DNA of 64,000 nt from Doryteuthis pealeii. Its lineage: Eukaryota; Mollusca; Cephalopoda; Myopsida; Loliginidae. This document shows, in pieces, positions 22,506 through 33,364 of this stretch; positions within the stretch are counted from its first letter, which is position 1; every line of letters begins with the position of its first letter. The notes beneath the pieces were generated by a model. The model was given only the letters and a program-made list of their open reading frames with translations, searched no databases and was not told the origin of the DNA. The stretch covers positions 17,790,107 through 17,854,106 of the forward strand of contig CM042179.1 of NCBI GenBank assembly GCA_023376005.1, read 5' to 3'. Both the position numbers and the translations under genes were made by a program.

Positions 22506-22682
22506 GGTTGTGAGGTGTGGTTTCGTGTTCCTTGTTGCAGCAGTATTTATTCGTGCTTAATCTTAGCACTGGGTTCAGCTTCTCGTAGCTAATTCACCTA
22601 GTCCCCTAAAATGTCTCTATATATGTCCTGCAGTAATACACATATGTAAATGAGATAACACGCCATTGGCTATCTCACTACA
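22506..22682 (-). promoter_or_regulatory. 5' LTR with CCAAT, TATA and AATAAA signals
   Basis: In the element's sense (minus) strand this LTR carries a CCAAT box (complement of ATTGG at 22664-22668), a TATA-like TATATA (22618-22624) about 40 bp downstream and AATAAA (complement of 22546-22551). This is a compact RNA polymerase II promoter plus polyadenylation signal. The gag ATG at 22504 lies only a few bases after the LTR, so the leader is almost absent. Confidence 0.75.
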
Positions 22683-23190
22683 CATTTATTGCAAAAGAAA
22701 TATTACTCGTTATTTACGTTTCTTAGAAGTGATTTGTTGTCACATGTATGCGAAACTATTATTTTTTTATTTGTTCTAAAAAGTCAGTTCATTTTTTAAT
22801 TGAAAATTATATTTTGATTTTTTCCTGAAGAAAATTTGTTTGGTTTAGTAAAGGGATTATTATAAGGTAATGTTTATTTCGCTATAATTTTTGAAGGTAA
22901 AATGCACATAAAACATTTTTTCTCGCTAATAAGAAGTTTATTAGTGAGAAAAAATGTTTTATGTGCATTTTACCTTCAAAAAAGTATAGCAAAATAAACA
23001 TTACCTTATTATCCCTTTACTAAACCAAACAAATTTTCTTCAGGAAAAAAATCGTCAAGTGAAGCACTCGACGTCGCCATTTTTTAAACTTGTTTATATA
23101 TCGAATACTCAATTCTCATTGGCTAATTCTCATTTCAGAGCTACTTAGTTTTTATATGTATTTTACTACAAATTAGCCCGCTTAAATGGT
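22683..23190. repeat. Fold-back repeat, right part, after the gypsy insertion
   Basis: Directly after the right LTR and its target duplication, the interrupted sequence resumes with attgcaaaagaaatatt. It pairs inversely with the 18.1-18.5 kb region. It includes the compact hairpin described separately. No gene is seen. Confidence 0.7.
22815..23056. repeat. Near-perfect hairpin, about 120-bp arms
   Basis: CCTGAAGAAAATTTGTTTGG (22826) pairs with its complement ending at about 23046, and AAAATGCACATAAAACATTT pairs across a centre near 22936. The whole 240-bp block is almost a perfect palindrome with a loop of only a few bases. It looks like an independent fold-back mini-element. The right palindrome arm holds it again at about 37185-37420. 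Confidence 0.88.
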
Positions 23191-24639
23191 ACTTTTCGCA
23201 TAATTCTATTAAATGGTCCTATGGCGAACAATGGTTATTGGTCTTTTTTTAAATTTTTTCTTAATAATTACGTTAAAATTATTTTGCTAGGTAGTTTCGC
23301 TACGTAAATTGAAAACTAAGCCTCTTTTGACGCTTGGGACTGTAGCCTATATGTACCATCTAAAATTTTTATGTTTTAGTGTACTGAATATATCAGAAGT
23401 AAGGGGAGACTACTCTATGTTCAAATTTCGTTCAAGACTTGAAATAGTAAGAATTACAAAAAGGATTTTTACAACATTATAAATGGAGGTAAAAAAATGT
23501 TCTTCTGAAATTTTTTCTTTACAAATTCATTCCTATCTAAAAGTAAGTTCATTTCTTTAACATGCTATTTTTTCTTCATTTTTATATAAACTTGTTTACT
23601 TTAAAAAATATATTACTGCTGGAAATTTCTTGCCAAACAATGTCCCACAGTCAGGAAACCACTTATATTAAATACTTTACAATGATATGGAATGAATAAA
23701 TTTATTAATATCTGATAGAATAGAAGCAAAATAAGAACTGAAGACCAAGTTGGTAGAGACAAATTGGTTCTCATTTCACTTTGAACAATATAGAATGCAA
23801 GTTATTTTGTGTCAAATAAATCACTGTATTAAAGGTTGGTCTTCATTTAAAGAAAAAAATGATGTATATTTAATGAAAGGGGAGTTTTCTATTATAATCT
23901 TCTTTTAAGAAAACCAAACAATTTGAACAAATATAAATGCCAATTAGACAATTGAAAGAAAGTATTTGGAAATGGTCAAGTGAAATAGCATAATATTCCA
24001 CTAAGATAATACTAGATAACATATTTTTTTGTTGACTAGAAATAAATTAATACAACTTGTCTGGGAAGTTATTTATCTGCTAAATTCAGCAGATATTACA
24101 CCTTATTTTATTCTAAACTTTATAAAATTCCCTTAATAAAAAAGCTTTCAGTTTCCTCAAAAACTGCAATAGCGGTTCTTTGTCATGAAAGATATGTTCT
24201 GAGAATAAAAAATGAAATTGCCTGAAAGTTGGCAAAAGCTAATAGAAGAAAATACATTGAAAAAAAAAAAAAAAACAACTTTTAAGAATTTTTAAATTTT
24301 TGCTTAATAAACTAAATGAACATTTTAGTCATCTCTATAATACAAGAATCTTAAGAGTCTCTTTGGAATTATTTGTTTGAATTTTATTCAAAGTTTCTTT
24401 GGTGTATGTTACAGTTAAATTCTGTGTTGATAATATAACAATTGTTTAATATTTTTTGTTGATTCCAGGTATTCCTTCCACTTGCTGAATTCATTTGTAT
24501 CAACCATAGATTAATTTAAGGTAACTCAAATTACTACATTAACACATCTACAACTGCTACAGAAGTAGTCAATGTGTTATGATATCAAATAAGTGCAAAA
24601 AAGAAAAACTTTAATAGATCTGATTTGGTATTTAAGAAT
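23191..24639. other. AT-rich sequence without recognised genes
   Basis: No open frame, RNA gene or element was recognised. A 5-bp AAATG at 24640-24644, right before the next LTR, is the probable target duplication of that element. Confidence 0.6.
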
Positions 24640-24644
24640 AAATG

Positions 24645-24808
24645 TGTAATAAGTAATTGAGAGTTACTTCCCCTGTTTTATTACTACCTCCCCTTTGTGT
24701 AAACCTTTAACTTTCTGAAAGTATATAAACTCCCAATAAACTGCCACTGTATTCTAAGTAGAATAAAGCTTTCTCAAGCCCAGCCGTGTATGTTCATTTA
24801 TTATTATA
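24645..24808 (+). promoter_or_regulatory. 5' LTR of the deleted element, with TATA and AATAAA
   Basis: The LTR is 164 bp, starts TGTAAT and ends near ATTATA, an imperfect inverted end. TATATAA at 24722-24728 is a TATA box. AATAAA at 24735-24740 and 24762-24767 are candidate polyadenylation signals. No convincing tRNA primer-binding site was found directly after it. Confidence 0.78.
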
Positions 24809-24911
24809 ATTTATTCTATTTAGAATCAGTATGAAACAATTAATGTGCCCACAGCGATTTGAAGTGGAACCAGAAACTCTAGATGCTGAAAAACGTTGAA
24901 CTTATTGGCTA

Positions 24912-25502
24912 GTGACATTTGAAAACTTTCTACAAACACTATATACTGAAAATCCACAGCGGCCAATAAACAAGTTTGGACAACTGACTAATTACATATA
25001 TCACACAATCCACAAAATAATTATGGATTGCACTACGTATGAAGAAGCAATTGGAGTACCACAATCTACTCACAAAAAGCTCCAAAACGAAGTATTTTCA
25101 TGATACCTTCTTGTTACACGTCAACAACAGAATGGAGAGTTGCTGGAGCATTTTTTAAAGGAACTACGGACCCTAAGCAAGGACTGCAAGTTCCAGTTTA
25201 TGAATGCAGAAGAAATTCGAGATGAACACATAATGGACGCCTTCATTAATGGGCTTCAGAATTCACAGGTAAGACAGCGTCTTCTTGAGAACAAATGTCT
25301 TGATTTAAGAACAGCTTACGAACAGGTCCATACGTTCGAGGTTGCCCCAAAACAGTCTGTGTTCTACCTACAGTTTGATACGACCAGTGCTGCCTTGAAC
25401 ACACATTCGTCTTGTTCCACCTCTCTGCATAATTCTCTGGGTCCCTCCTCTGTGACTTCTTCTTCCAGCCAAGAAATTCTGGACATTTCAAACCCTTCAT
25501 AG
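24912..25502 (+). pseudogene. gag: Gag of the deleted gypsy element, one frameshift
   Basis: Gag would form the particle shell. Frame one (24912-25103) shows NKFGQLTNYIYHTIH and a following TYEEAIGVPQ. A frame change near 25103 leads to frame two (25140-25502) with LKELRTLSKDCKFQF, DEHIMDAFINGLQNSQVRQR and LRTAYEQVHTFE. The pattern of a spaced LSKDC, an I-x-D-A-F-I-N-G-L stretch and an R-x-R-L-L-E segment is a common gag of invertebrate Ty3/gypsy elements. It ends with a Ser-rich segment before the zinc knuckle. Confidence 0.82.
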
Positions 25503-25514
25503 TTGCTTATACCC

Positions 25515-25800
25515 GCTGCTTCCATGAGTCATAAATGTCATTTTTGTGGTTCGGTCTACATTCTCGTTTTTTTCTCGTTCAGCCAGAGATGCTAGGTGTC
25601 GAAAATGTTGAAAACTGGGAAATTTTCTAAAGGTTTGTAAGTCCACATCTCCTAAAAACAATGTGTCTAAAACTTCTGCTTCTTTTATGTTAGCTACTAT
25701 TACAGCTGCAGCTCTGCACTGCTTTTGGAAAAGCATAATACAAATTGAAATTAATGGTGTTCTTATTGATAATTTGATTGACAATTATATTCCTGAATAT
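25515..25800 (+). pseudogene. Zinc knuckle and degenerate protease
   Basis: After the gag frame the plus strand encodes SHKCHFCGS (about 25524-25550), the start of a nucleocapsid knuckle. About 190 bp later it encodes IEINGVLIDNLID (about 25745-25783), the flap-side strand and active-site position of a retropepsin. The expected D-(S/T)-G reads D-N-Y, so the catalytic site is lost. Stops and frame changes separate the parts. Confidence 0.65.
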
Positions 25801-25843
25801 CAGACAACTTCTTCAGGAATGAGGAGTGGCCACTAGTTGAACA

Positions 25844-26578
25844 ATACCTTACCACCTCAGGGTAATGGCCAATGTGAATGGCATCATATGGAAACCCATA
25901 CAACTGGCCGCCCCAAAACGTAAATGTCCAATCACTCACAGGGAAGAACTCCTCCCAAATCTCTGTATGCCATTAGAACACTCCTATGTACAGCCACGAG
26001 TGTCACGCCTCACGAGAGGTTTCTCCCTTTTCAACGAAGAAGCTTGGCGGGAACCTCGCTTCCTTCCTGGCTCTCAAACCCGTGAACGGTTCTTCTGAGA
26101 CATTTCGTCTATCATAGTAAGAATGACCCATTAACAAATGAAGTGGAACTGATGGAGGTGAATCCTCATTATACCATCGTACGTCACTGTATACTGTTTC
26201 CCTCAGAGACCTGCACCTAATATAGCTTGCCTACATCTCAAGACCCTCCTACCTCAGCTGAAGGTCAACCGGCTGGCATTACACCATATCACTCATCTAC
26301 AGACTCCCCAAGCATCAGATATGGAGTTCATATTTTCTCTGGAATCCCAAAATGCAAAGTGGGCAGATGTGGTCGATTGTCCAACTGCACAGAAACAAGC
26401 CCACCCCTTGTTTTCAGAATCACGATCACCTCCTCAAAGAGAGAGAAAACCCAGCCTGAGGTATCTTCAGACCAGGAAACCCAGAGTCTTGATTCTACTC
26501 TCAATATCAAACTACCAAGATGTTCAACAGAACCCGCAAAAAGCGTGGGCGATGGACCGACTTCATCCCTATGATTAA
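25844..26578 (+). pseudogene. Integrase C-terminal remnant and pol tail
   Basis: Directly after the protease remnant comes the end of a gypsy integrase: PPQGNGQCE (about 25853-25880, equivalent to the region around the last catalytic Glu), then in changing frames NGIIWKPIQLA, CPITHREELLP and SVTPHERFL (about 26008-26035). Further on comes LTNEVELMEVNPHYTIVRH (about 26133-26190). The last 350 bp (26227-26578) are a low-complexity, Pro/Ser/Thr-rich pol tail in one frame. Nothing between protease and this point remains of RT or RNase H. Confidence 0.75.
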
Positions 26579-26595
26579 AATAAAATGGGGCAGAA

Positions 26596-26896
26596 TGTAA
26601 TAAGTAATTGAGAGTTACGTACCCTGTTTTATTATTACCTACCCTTTGTGTAAACCTTTAACATTCTGAAAGTATATAAACTCCCAATAAACTGCCACTG
26701 AACATACACGGCTGGGCTTGAGAAAGCTTTATTCTACTTAGAATACAGTGGCAGTTTATTGGAGTTTATATACTTTCAGAAAGTAAGAAAATAAATGAAT
26801 ACACACAGCTGGGCTTGAGAAAGCTTTATTTTACTTAGAATTCTAAGTAAATAAAGCTTTCTCAAGCCCAGCTGTGTGTATTCATTTATTATTACT
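26596..26896. repeat. Rearranged 3' LTR with inverted LTR pieces
   Basis: The 3' LTR starts normally (26596-26700), then switches to an inverted LTR piece (26701-26784, the complement of the LTR's second half). A second inverted piece and a forward piece then meet in a palindrome centred near 26838 (acttagaattctaagt). The forward piece ends at 26896, next to the AAATG duplication. Compared with the 164-bp 5' LTR, this block is about 300 bp. Confidence 0.8.
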
Positions 26897-26901
26897 AAAT
26901 G

Positions 26902-29900
26902 TTTTACATAAATAATTTTACATGCAGAAAAATAAATTATAGTTGTAATATTGTTCTATCACATAAAAATAAAACCATCACTTTTTCAAGGATATCCAGT
27001 GCAGAAAAAATTTTACAATAATATTGAATTTGAAAACAATTATAATAGTTACAATTATCATAACAATAAAAAAGTGCCATTATACAATAATACCAAATAT
27101 AAATAAAAGGTAAAATCCTTGAATGAAAACCTAAATTCAGAGAGGACTTTCTTCGTAGAATTAGCGAACATGTTTAAAATTTAAAAATTACTTCAAATTC
27201 CAATCATTTTTTCAAACTAATATCTTTATCTTTGTTGTTTTTACTACATTTCATCTAATCTGATTATTGATGTTGGAAAAACAATAATCTGAATAATTAA
27301 TAATTTTATTATGTATTTATTACAATTCTTTATAGAGTGAATACAATTTTTTCTCTAGTCTAAACAACATTTATAGTTATCTTAGACTGTGTAGAATATA
27401 GGATTCACCAATAACTTGTTTTAATATAAACTTACTATTTAGTAACAGCTTTAACAGTTTATATAACTGATATAAGTGTGGTCAAATTTGGATTATGTTT
27501 TAAATATTAAAATTATAATAAAACAAAATGAGAACAAAGAAGGCTTAAAATTAACACATAATTTTTTGTGAATTGAAATGGCTACATCCTAATGGATGTG
27601 GCCATTTCAATTCACAAAGAAATATGTGGTAATTTGTTATGTTGGACAACTGCCTGTTGTTGACCTCTATGTTGAACTAATTAATTTTGTATTAATTCTA
27701 TTTAAATAGAAGTGAATCAGAGAAAAGGTTAGACTTAGTGAAAATTGATTGATTAAAAATTTTGGTTCTGTTAGATTAGAGAGGTTATTTTTCAATATTC
27801 TATTGATAAATTGATTTTATCATTATAATGAAGTCCTTCATTGAGTGCACATCTGTTTATATATAATAATCCCTACTATATATAGTAGTAAATAGATAAG
27901 CACACAATGAAGAATTTCATCAAAATGATAAAATCAATTTTGTTATTTCAATAGTCCAAAATCCTGCACCTATTAAAGCATTATTTGTTTTTAAAATGCA
28001 CCTAGAATTGGCAAATTATCGGATTTTAATAAATTTTGGTAAAGCAATAAAAAATTAATTTTTTTTTCAAAATTCTGAAGACAACTTTTTTAATTGTCAT
28101 GTCCCCTTCCTCAATCAATTTGTTAATGAAAATACATTAAATTTGACTGATTATATAAAAAAAAAAGTATTAAATCTGCTCAAATATACAGAACAACATT
28201 CATGAATATAACTGGAGGCAAAGAAGTCATTTTATTTATAGGGACGTCCGAACAGGTGCACATAGTTTTAACTGTAGAATTTAAAATGATTTAAAGATAT
28301 TCATTCATGAAAATCATGTTATTAAATATGTTTTTTAGAATCTAAAAATATGAAATCTAAAACTTAAAATAAGGTGTTTCATATTTTAAATGAATTTTAT
28401 CTATTAATTAGGCAGATAATTCCCTGATTTTTGGTAATTAAAATTTTTTTTTTTATCAATCTGGGCACTGATCGGCCATCATATTTTCAACAGTTATCCA
28501 CTGTAAATAATGTAAATTTTTATAAACAAAAAATGCAGGATTTTTTCTTTGAACTCTTTAGTTTTTCTGTGTATTTCAAACTAAAAAAAAGATATCTTAT
28601 TTAAATTAATATGAAAAAGTTATTTATTTTTCTGTACATAGTGTAATTAATGTTTTTTTTTATTGATTTCTAAGAAGAAACTATTATGTGTTTTTTTTTA
28701 ACTTCAAATGACTTGTTTTTTTTTACGACTTAAGTGAAGTAACTCTTTTTTAAAATTTTCCGTAAAATTTAATGTTTAAATTGTATTAAAAATAAATTAC
28801 ATATGTAATATTATTTTGCTTTTTGTACTGATGTTACTACTTTTCGATTTATACAAAAATTTGACCTTGTATGATCAATTTAATTAATTTTAATTCATTT
28901 CTAAAAAGAAAATGAGCCAAGATTTTGGCAGATCCTATGTAACACTATTAATAATTTCTAAAAGAAAATTAAATATGGAAGAAATGAAGGCCAAATTAAG
29001 ACAATACATATTCAACTAAACTAAAAATACATTGGTGGAAAAGCTATTTACAATTTATTATCATTGATAAAATTATCATTATAGATAATAATAATCCTTG
29101 GTACTGAATTGAATATTGTCAATATTTTACTGCCAAAATTCATTTCAGTACCAAATTTTGAATAAACTTGAATAAACTAGTTACATTTTATTTAGTTCTC
29201 CCATGCTTAAAGGTGAAAGAATTATTATGATTATTGTTATCACTTCATTGAACTATGATGATGATGATGATGATGATGAATTTCATTATTATTATTATTA
29301 CAATTATAAAAACACATAATGTTCTTTTATTTGGAGTTTTACATTTTTGGGTTAGTTGGACTATAAGTTCACTGTTTTGACTGTTACTTCTGATTGATAA
29401 ATTATTTTATTGACTGATAAAAAGGAATTTGCAATTTTAGAGCAATATTCAAATTTCTGATATACCTTATTCATCAAAACAGATTTGATGAATTTACTTT
29501 TGAAGATAAAATTTTTAATCTTTTCTCATTATATGAAATGTCAATATTTTGTGATTGCTGGACCTTTTGACTATTGTTACCACTCATTGATCTTAAAAAA
29601 AATAATAATTACAATTAGTAAAATACTTATTGTTTTTTTATTTTGCTTCAGATGGACTATAGTTAACAGCTAAAAAATACTCAGTTAAATTAATCTGAAA
29701 CTCCAATCACATTTAAGAAAAGAAAAGAATGATAAATTCTTTAAAAAAAATCATTGAAACCAATAATCAGTTATTGCATAATGTATAAAAAAACAATTTG
29801 TTAGTATTATAAGTCATCCGTGATTTAAAAAGTATAAATTCTCGGGGCAGCTGATATGTAAATTAGTAGCTCTTCGTTGTAACAAAATGACTGTCTTTGA

Positions 29901-30094
29901 AAAAAAAAACAAAAAAAAACGGACTGTTTACTTATTTTTTGAAGATAAATTGTGAGTAATTTTCCCAATCGGATAATTTGATCTTTAAATTAACTGTTTC
30001 TTTGGTAACACTTTTTTATTTTGTAAATCTTTCTTTTTGGGAGATTTGAAAAAAGTTAGTTCAAATACATTTTGGATTGTTTGCTTCCAAGATA
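26902..30094. other. AT-rich sequence with hairpins, no genes
   Basis: No gene was recognised. Three structures stand out. A short perfect hairpin at about 27566-27617 has arms containing gaattgaaatgg. An imperfect palindrome at about 27820-27950 is centred near 27878. A (GAT)n run lies at 29255-29279. Parts (27985-28420 and 28790-28870) resemble 42900-43500 and 45040-45120, so this is probably a dispersed, unidentified repeat family. Confidence 0.6.
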
Positions 30095-30217
30095 CCTAAA
30101 CTGATCCACGTGAAGTCCCTAAAGAAGGGATGAAATACAATCATGTAAAACAGAGATAAATATAATTTTGTTTTTCAACAGATTTTTAAAGTTTCTAAAT
30201 ATGTTTAATTTCAGTCT
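30095..30217. other. Unpaired loop at the palindrome centre
   Basis: About 120 bp between the two arms have no convincing inverted counterpart, for example ctgatccacgtgaagtccct. Pairing is lost just inside ttggattgtttgcttc (30072 onward) and gaagcaacaatccaa (30224 onward). The exact edges are uncertain because both arms look error-rich near the centre. Confidence 0.7.
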
Positions 30218-33200
30218 AGTCTTGAAGCAACAATCCAAAATGTATTTGACTAACTTTTTTCAAATCTCCCAAAAAAAGAATTACAACATAAAAAGTTGTT
30301 ACAAGAAACAGTTAATTTAAAGATCAAAATTATCCGATTGGGGAAAAAATAACTCACAATTATCTTCAAAAATAAGTAAACAGTCCGTTTTTTTTTTGTT
30401 TTTTTTTTCACAAGACAGTCCATTTTTGTTTACAACGAAGATATAATTACATATCAGCTTGCCTTCGAGAATTATACTGTTTAATCTTACGGAGTACTAT
30501 AATGACATAACAATTTGTTTTTTTTATACATTATGCAATAACTGATTATTGGTTTCAATGATTTTTTTAAAGAATTTATACATTCTTTTCCTTTTCTTAA
30601 ATGTGATGGAGTTTCAGATTAATACTGAGTATTTTTTAGCTTTGAACTTATTAGTCCATCTGAAGCAATAAAGACAATAAGTATTTTACTAAATTGTAAT
30701 ATTTATTATTTTTATAGATCAATGAAGTGGTTTAACAATGTCAAAAAGGTCAGCAATCAAAATATTGACATTTCATATAAATGAGAAAAGATAAAGATTT
30801 TATCTCAAGTAAATTCGTCAAATCTGTTTTTGATGAATAAGGTATATCAGAATTTGAAATATTTCTACAATGAAGATTCCTTTTTATAATGGGTCTATAT
30901 AAATAATTTAAATCAATAAAGTAACAGTCCAAAACAGTGAACTATCGTCCAACTAACCCAAATAATGTAAAACTCCAAATAAAGACATTATGTGTTTTAC
31001 TAATTGTAATAATAATAATAATAAATTGCATCATCATCATCATCATCATCTAGTTCAATGAAGTGATAACAATAATTCATATAATTTTCAACCTTTTAAG
31101 CATGGGAGAACTAAATAAATGTGTACTGTTTATTCAAGTTCTATCCAAAATTTGGTCTGAAATGATTTTGGCCGTATAATATATTGACAATATTCAATTC
31201 AGTACAGGATTATTATATCTATTAATTGATAATTTTATCATGATATAAATTGTAATAAAGCTTTTTCCACCATGTAATTTTAGTTTAGTTGAATATGTAT
31301 TGTCTTTTAATTTGGCCTTCAATTTCTTCCATATAATTTTCTTTTGAAATTTAATTAATAGTGTTACATAGGATCTGCAATTAACTTGGCTATTTTCATT
31401 TTTTAGAAATGAATAAATTAATTAAATTGATCAATCAAGTCAAATTTTTGGTATAAATCGAAAGTAGAACTCAGTAACAAAAGCAAAAATAATATTACCA
31501 TATGTAATTTATTTTAATACAATTTAAACATTAAATTTACGGAAAATTTTAAAAAGAGTTACTTCACTTAAGTCGTAAAAAAACAAGTCATTTGAAGTTA
31601 AAAAAACACATAATAGTTTCTTCTTAGAAATCAATAAAAAACATTAATTACACTTGTACAGAAAAATAAATAAACTTTTCAAATATTAATTTAATAAGAA
31701 TATCTTTTTTTTAGTTTGGAAATACACAGAAAAAACTAAAGAGTTTAAAGAAAAATTCCTGCATTTTTTGTTTATAAAATTTAACATTATTTAACAGTGG
31801 ATAACTGTTGAAAATATGATGCCGATCAGTGCCCAGATTGTAAAAAAAATTTTAATTACTCAAAAAGATCAGGAATTATCTGCCTAATTAATAGATAAAA
31901 TTCATTAAAATATGAACCCACTTATTTTAAGTTTTAGATTGCATATTTTTGATTCTAAAAACATATTTAATACATGATTTCTAAATGAATATCTTTAAAT
32001 CATTTAAATTCCTACAGTTAAAATATGTGCACCTGTTTCGACGTCCCTATAAATAAAATGCTTCTTTGCCTCCAGTTTTATATTCATGAATGTTGTTCTG
32101 AATTTTTGAGCAGATTTAATCTTTTTTTTTTATATAATCAGCAAATTTAATTATTTTTCATTAACAAATTGTTGAGGAAGGACATGACAATTAAAACGTT
32201 GTCTTGCAGAAATTTTGAAAAAAAATTAATTTTTTATTGCTTTACAAAATTTTATTAAAATCCGATAATTTGCCATTCTAGTGCATTTTTAAACCATAAT
32301 GCTTTAAATAGGTGGAGGATTTTGGACTATTGAAATACAAAATTGATTTATCATTTTGGATGAAATTCTTCAGTGTGTGCTTATCTATTTACTACTATAT
32401 ATAGAGGGATTTTATATTAACAGATGTGCACTCAATGAGACTTCATTATAATGATAAAAATCAATTTATCAAATAGAATATTGAAAAATAACTCCTAATC
32501 TAACAGAAACCAAAATTTTTAATCAATCAATTTTCACTCAGTCTACTTTTCTCTGATTCACTTTCATTTAAATAGAATTAATACAAAATTAATTAGTTCA
32601 ACATAGAGGTCAACAACAGGCAGTTGTCCAACATAACAAATTACCAATATTTCTTTTGTGAATTGAAATGGCCACATCCATTAGGATGTAGCCTTTCAAT
32701 TCACAAAAATTATGTGTTAATTTTAAGCCTTCTTTGTTCTCAATCTTTTGTTTTATTATAATTTTAATATTTAAAACATAATCCAAATTTGACCACACTT
32801 ATATCAGTTATATAAACTGTTTAAAGCTGTTACTAAATAGTAAGTTTATATTAAACAGTTATTGGTGAATCTATATCTACACAGTCTAAGATAACTATAA
32901 GTTTGTTTAGACTAGAGAAAGTTGTATTCACTCTATAAGAATTGTAATAAATACATAATAAAATTATTTTATTCAGGATTATTGTTTTTCAACATCAATA
33001 AATCAGATTAGATTGAAATGTAGTAAAAACAACAAGATAAAGATATTAAGTTTGAAAAAAATATTGGAATTTGAAGTATTTTAAATTTTAAACATGTCGC
33101 TAATTCTACGAAGAAAGTCCTCTCTGATTTGGTTTTCATTCAGGCTTTTACCTTTTATTTATATTTGTATTATTGTATAATGGCAACTTTTTTATTGTTA

Positions 33201-33364
33201 TGATAATTGTAACTATTATAATTGTTTTCAAATTCAATATTATTTGTAAATTTTTTCTGCACTGGATATCCTTGAAAAAAGTGATGGTTTTATTTTTTAT
33301 TGATAGAACAATATTACAACTATATTTATTTTTCTGCATGTAAAATTATATATGTAAACATTTA

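Larger units (their letters stand above)
18996..22682 (-). mobile_element. Ty3/gypsy LTR retrotransposon, 3.69 kb, with 177-bp LTRs
   Basis: Two direct repeats of 177 bp (18996-19172 and 22506-22682) begin TG and end CA. They are flanked by a 5-bp target duplication, CATTT on plus (18991-18995 and 22683-22687). All coding is on the minus strand, in the order gag, protease, reverse transcriptase, RNase H remnant, integrase, which is Ty3/gypsy order. The internal region is about 3.3 kb, shorter than usual for the family because of a deletion between RT and RNase H. By hand count the two LTRs differ at about six positions. The element sits inside the fold-back repeat at 17975-23190, and a broken copy is in the right palindrome arm. 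Confidence 0.93.
24645..26896 (+). mobile_element. Internally deleted Ty3/gypsy element (non-autonomous), 2.25 kb
   Basis: LTR-like sequence begins TGTAAT at 24645 and again at 26596, and the whole is bounded by AAATG (24640-24644 and 26897-26901). The interior encodes gag, a zinc knuckle, a protease remnant and then, with no reverse transcriptase, RNase H or integrase core, the C-terminal part of an integrase. A polypurine stretch (aaaatggggcagaa, 26582-26595) precedes the 3' LTR. It could only move with help from another element. A degraded inverted copy lies at about 33365-35605. Confidence 0.88.
17562..30094. repeat. Left arm of a giant imperfect palindrome
   Basis: Everything from about 17562 to about 30094 recurs in reverse complement at about 30218-42716. 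Anchor pairs: aatacacatgaaactatag (17562) with the sequence ending at 42716; the LTR pair at 18996-19172 and 22506-22682 with 41100-41281 and 37556-37731; the second LTR element at 24645-26896 with about 33365-35605; the (GAT)n at 29255-29279 with (CAT)n at about 31028-31050; and tattgcataatgtat (about 29773) with its complement near 30530. In this arm the gypsy gag frame is open over 379 codons. In the other arm the same region is broken by homopolymer-length changes. Confidence 0.97.
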
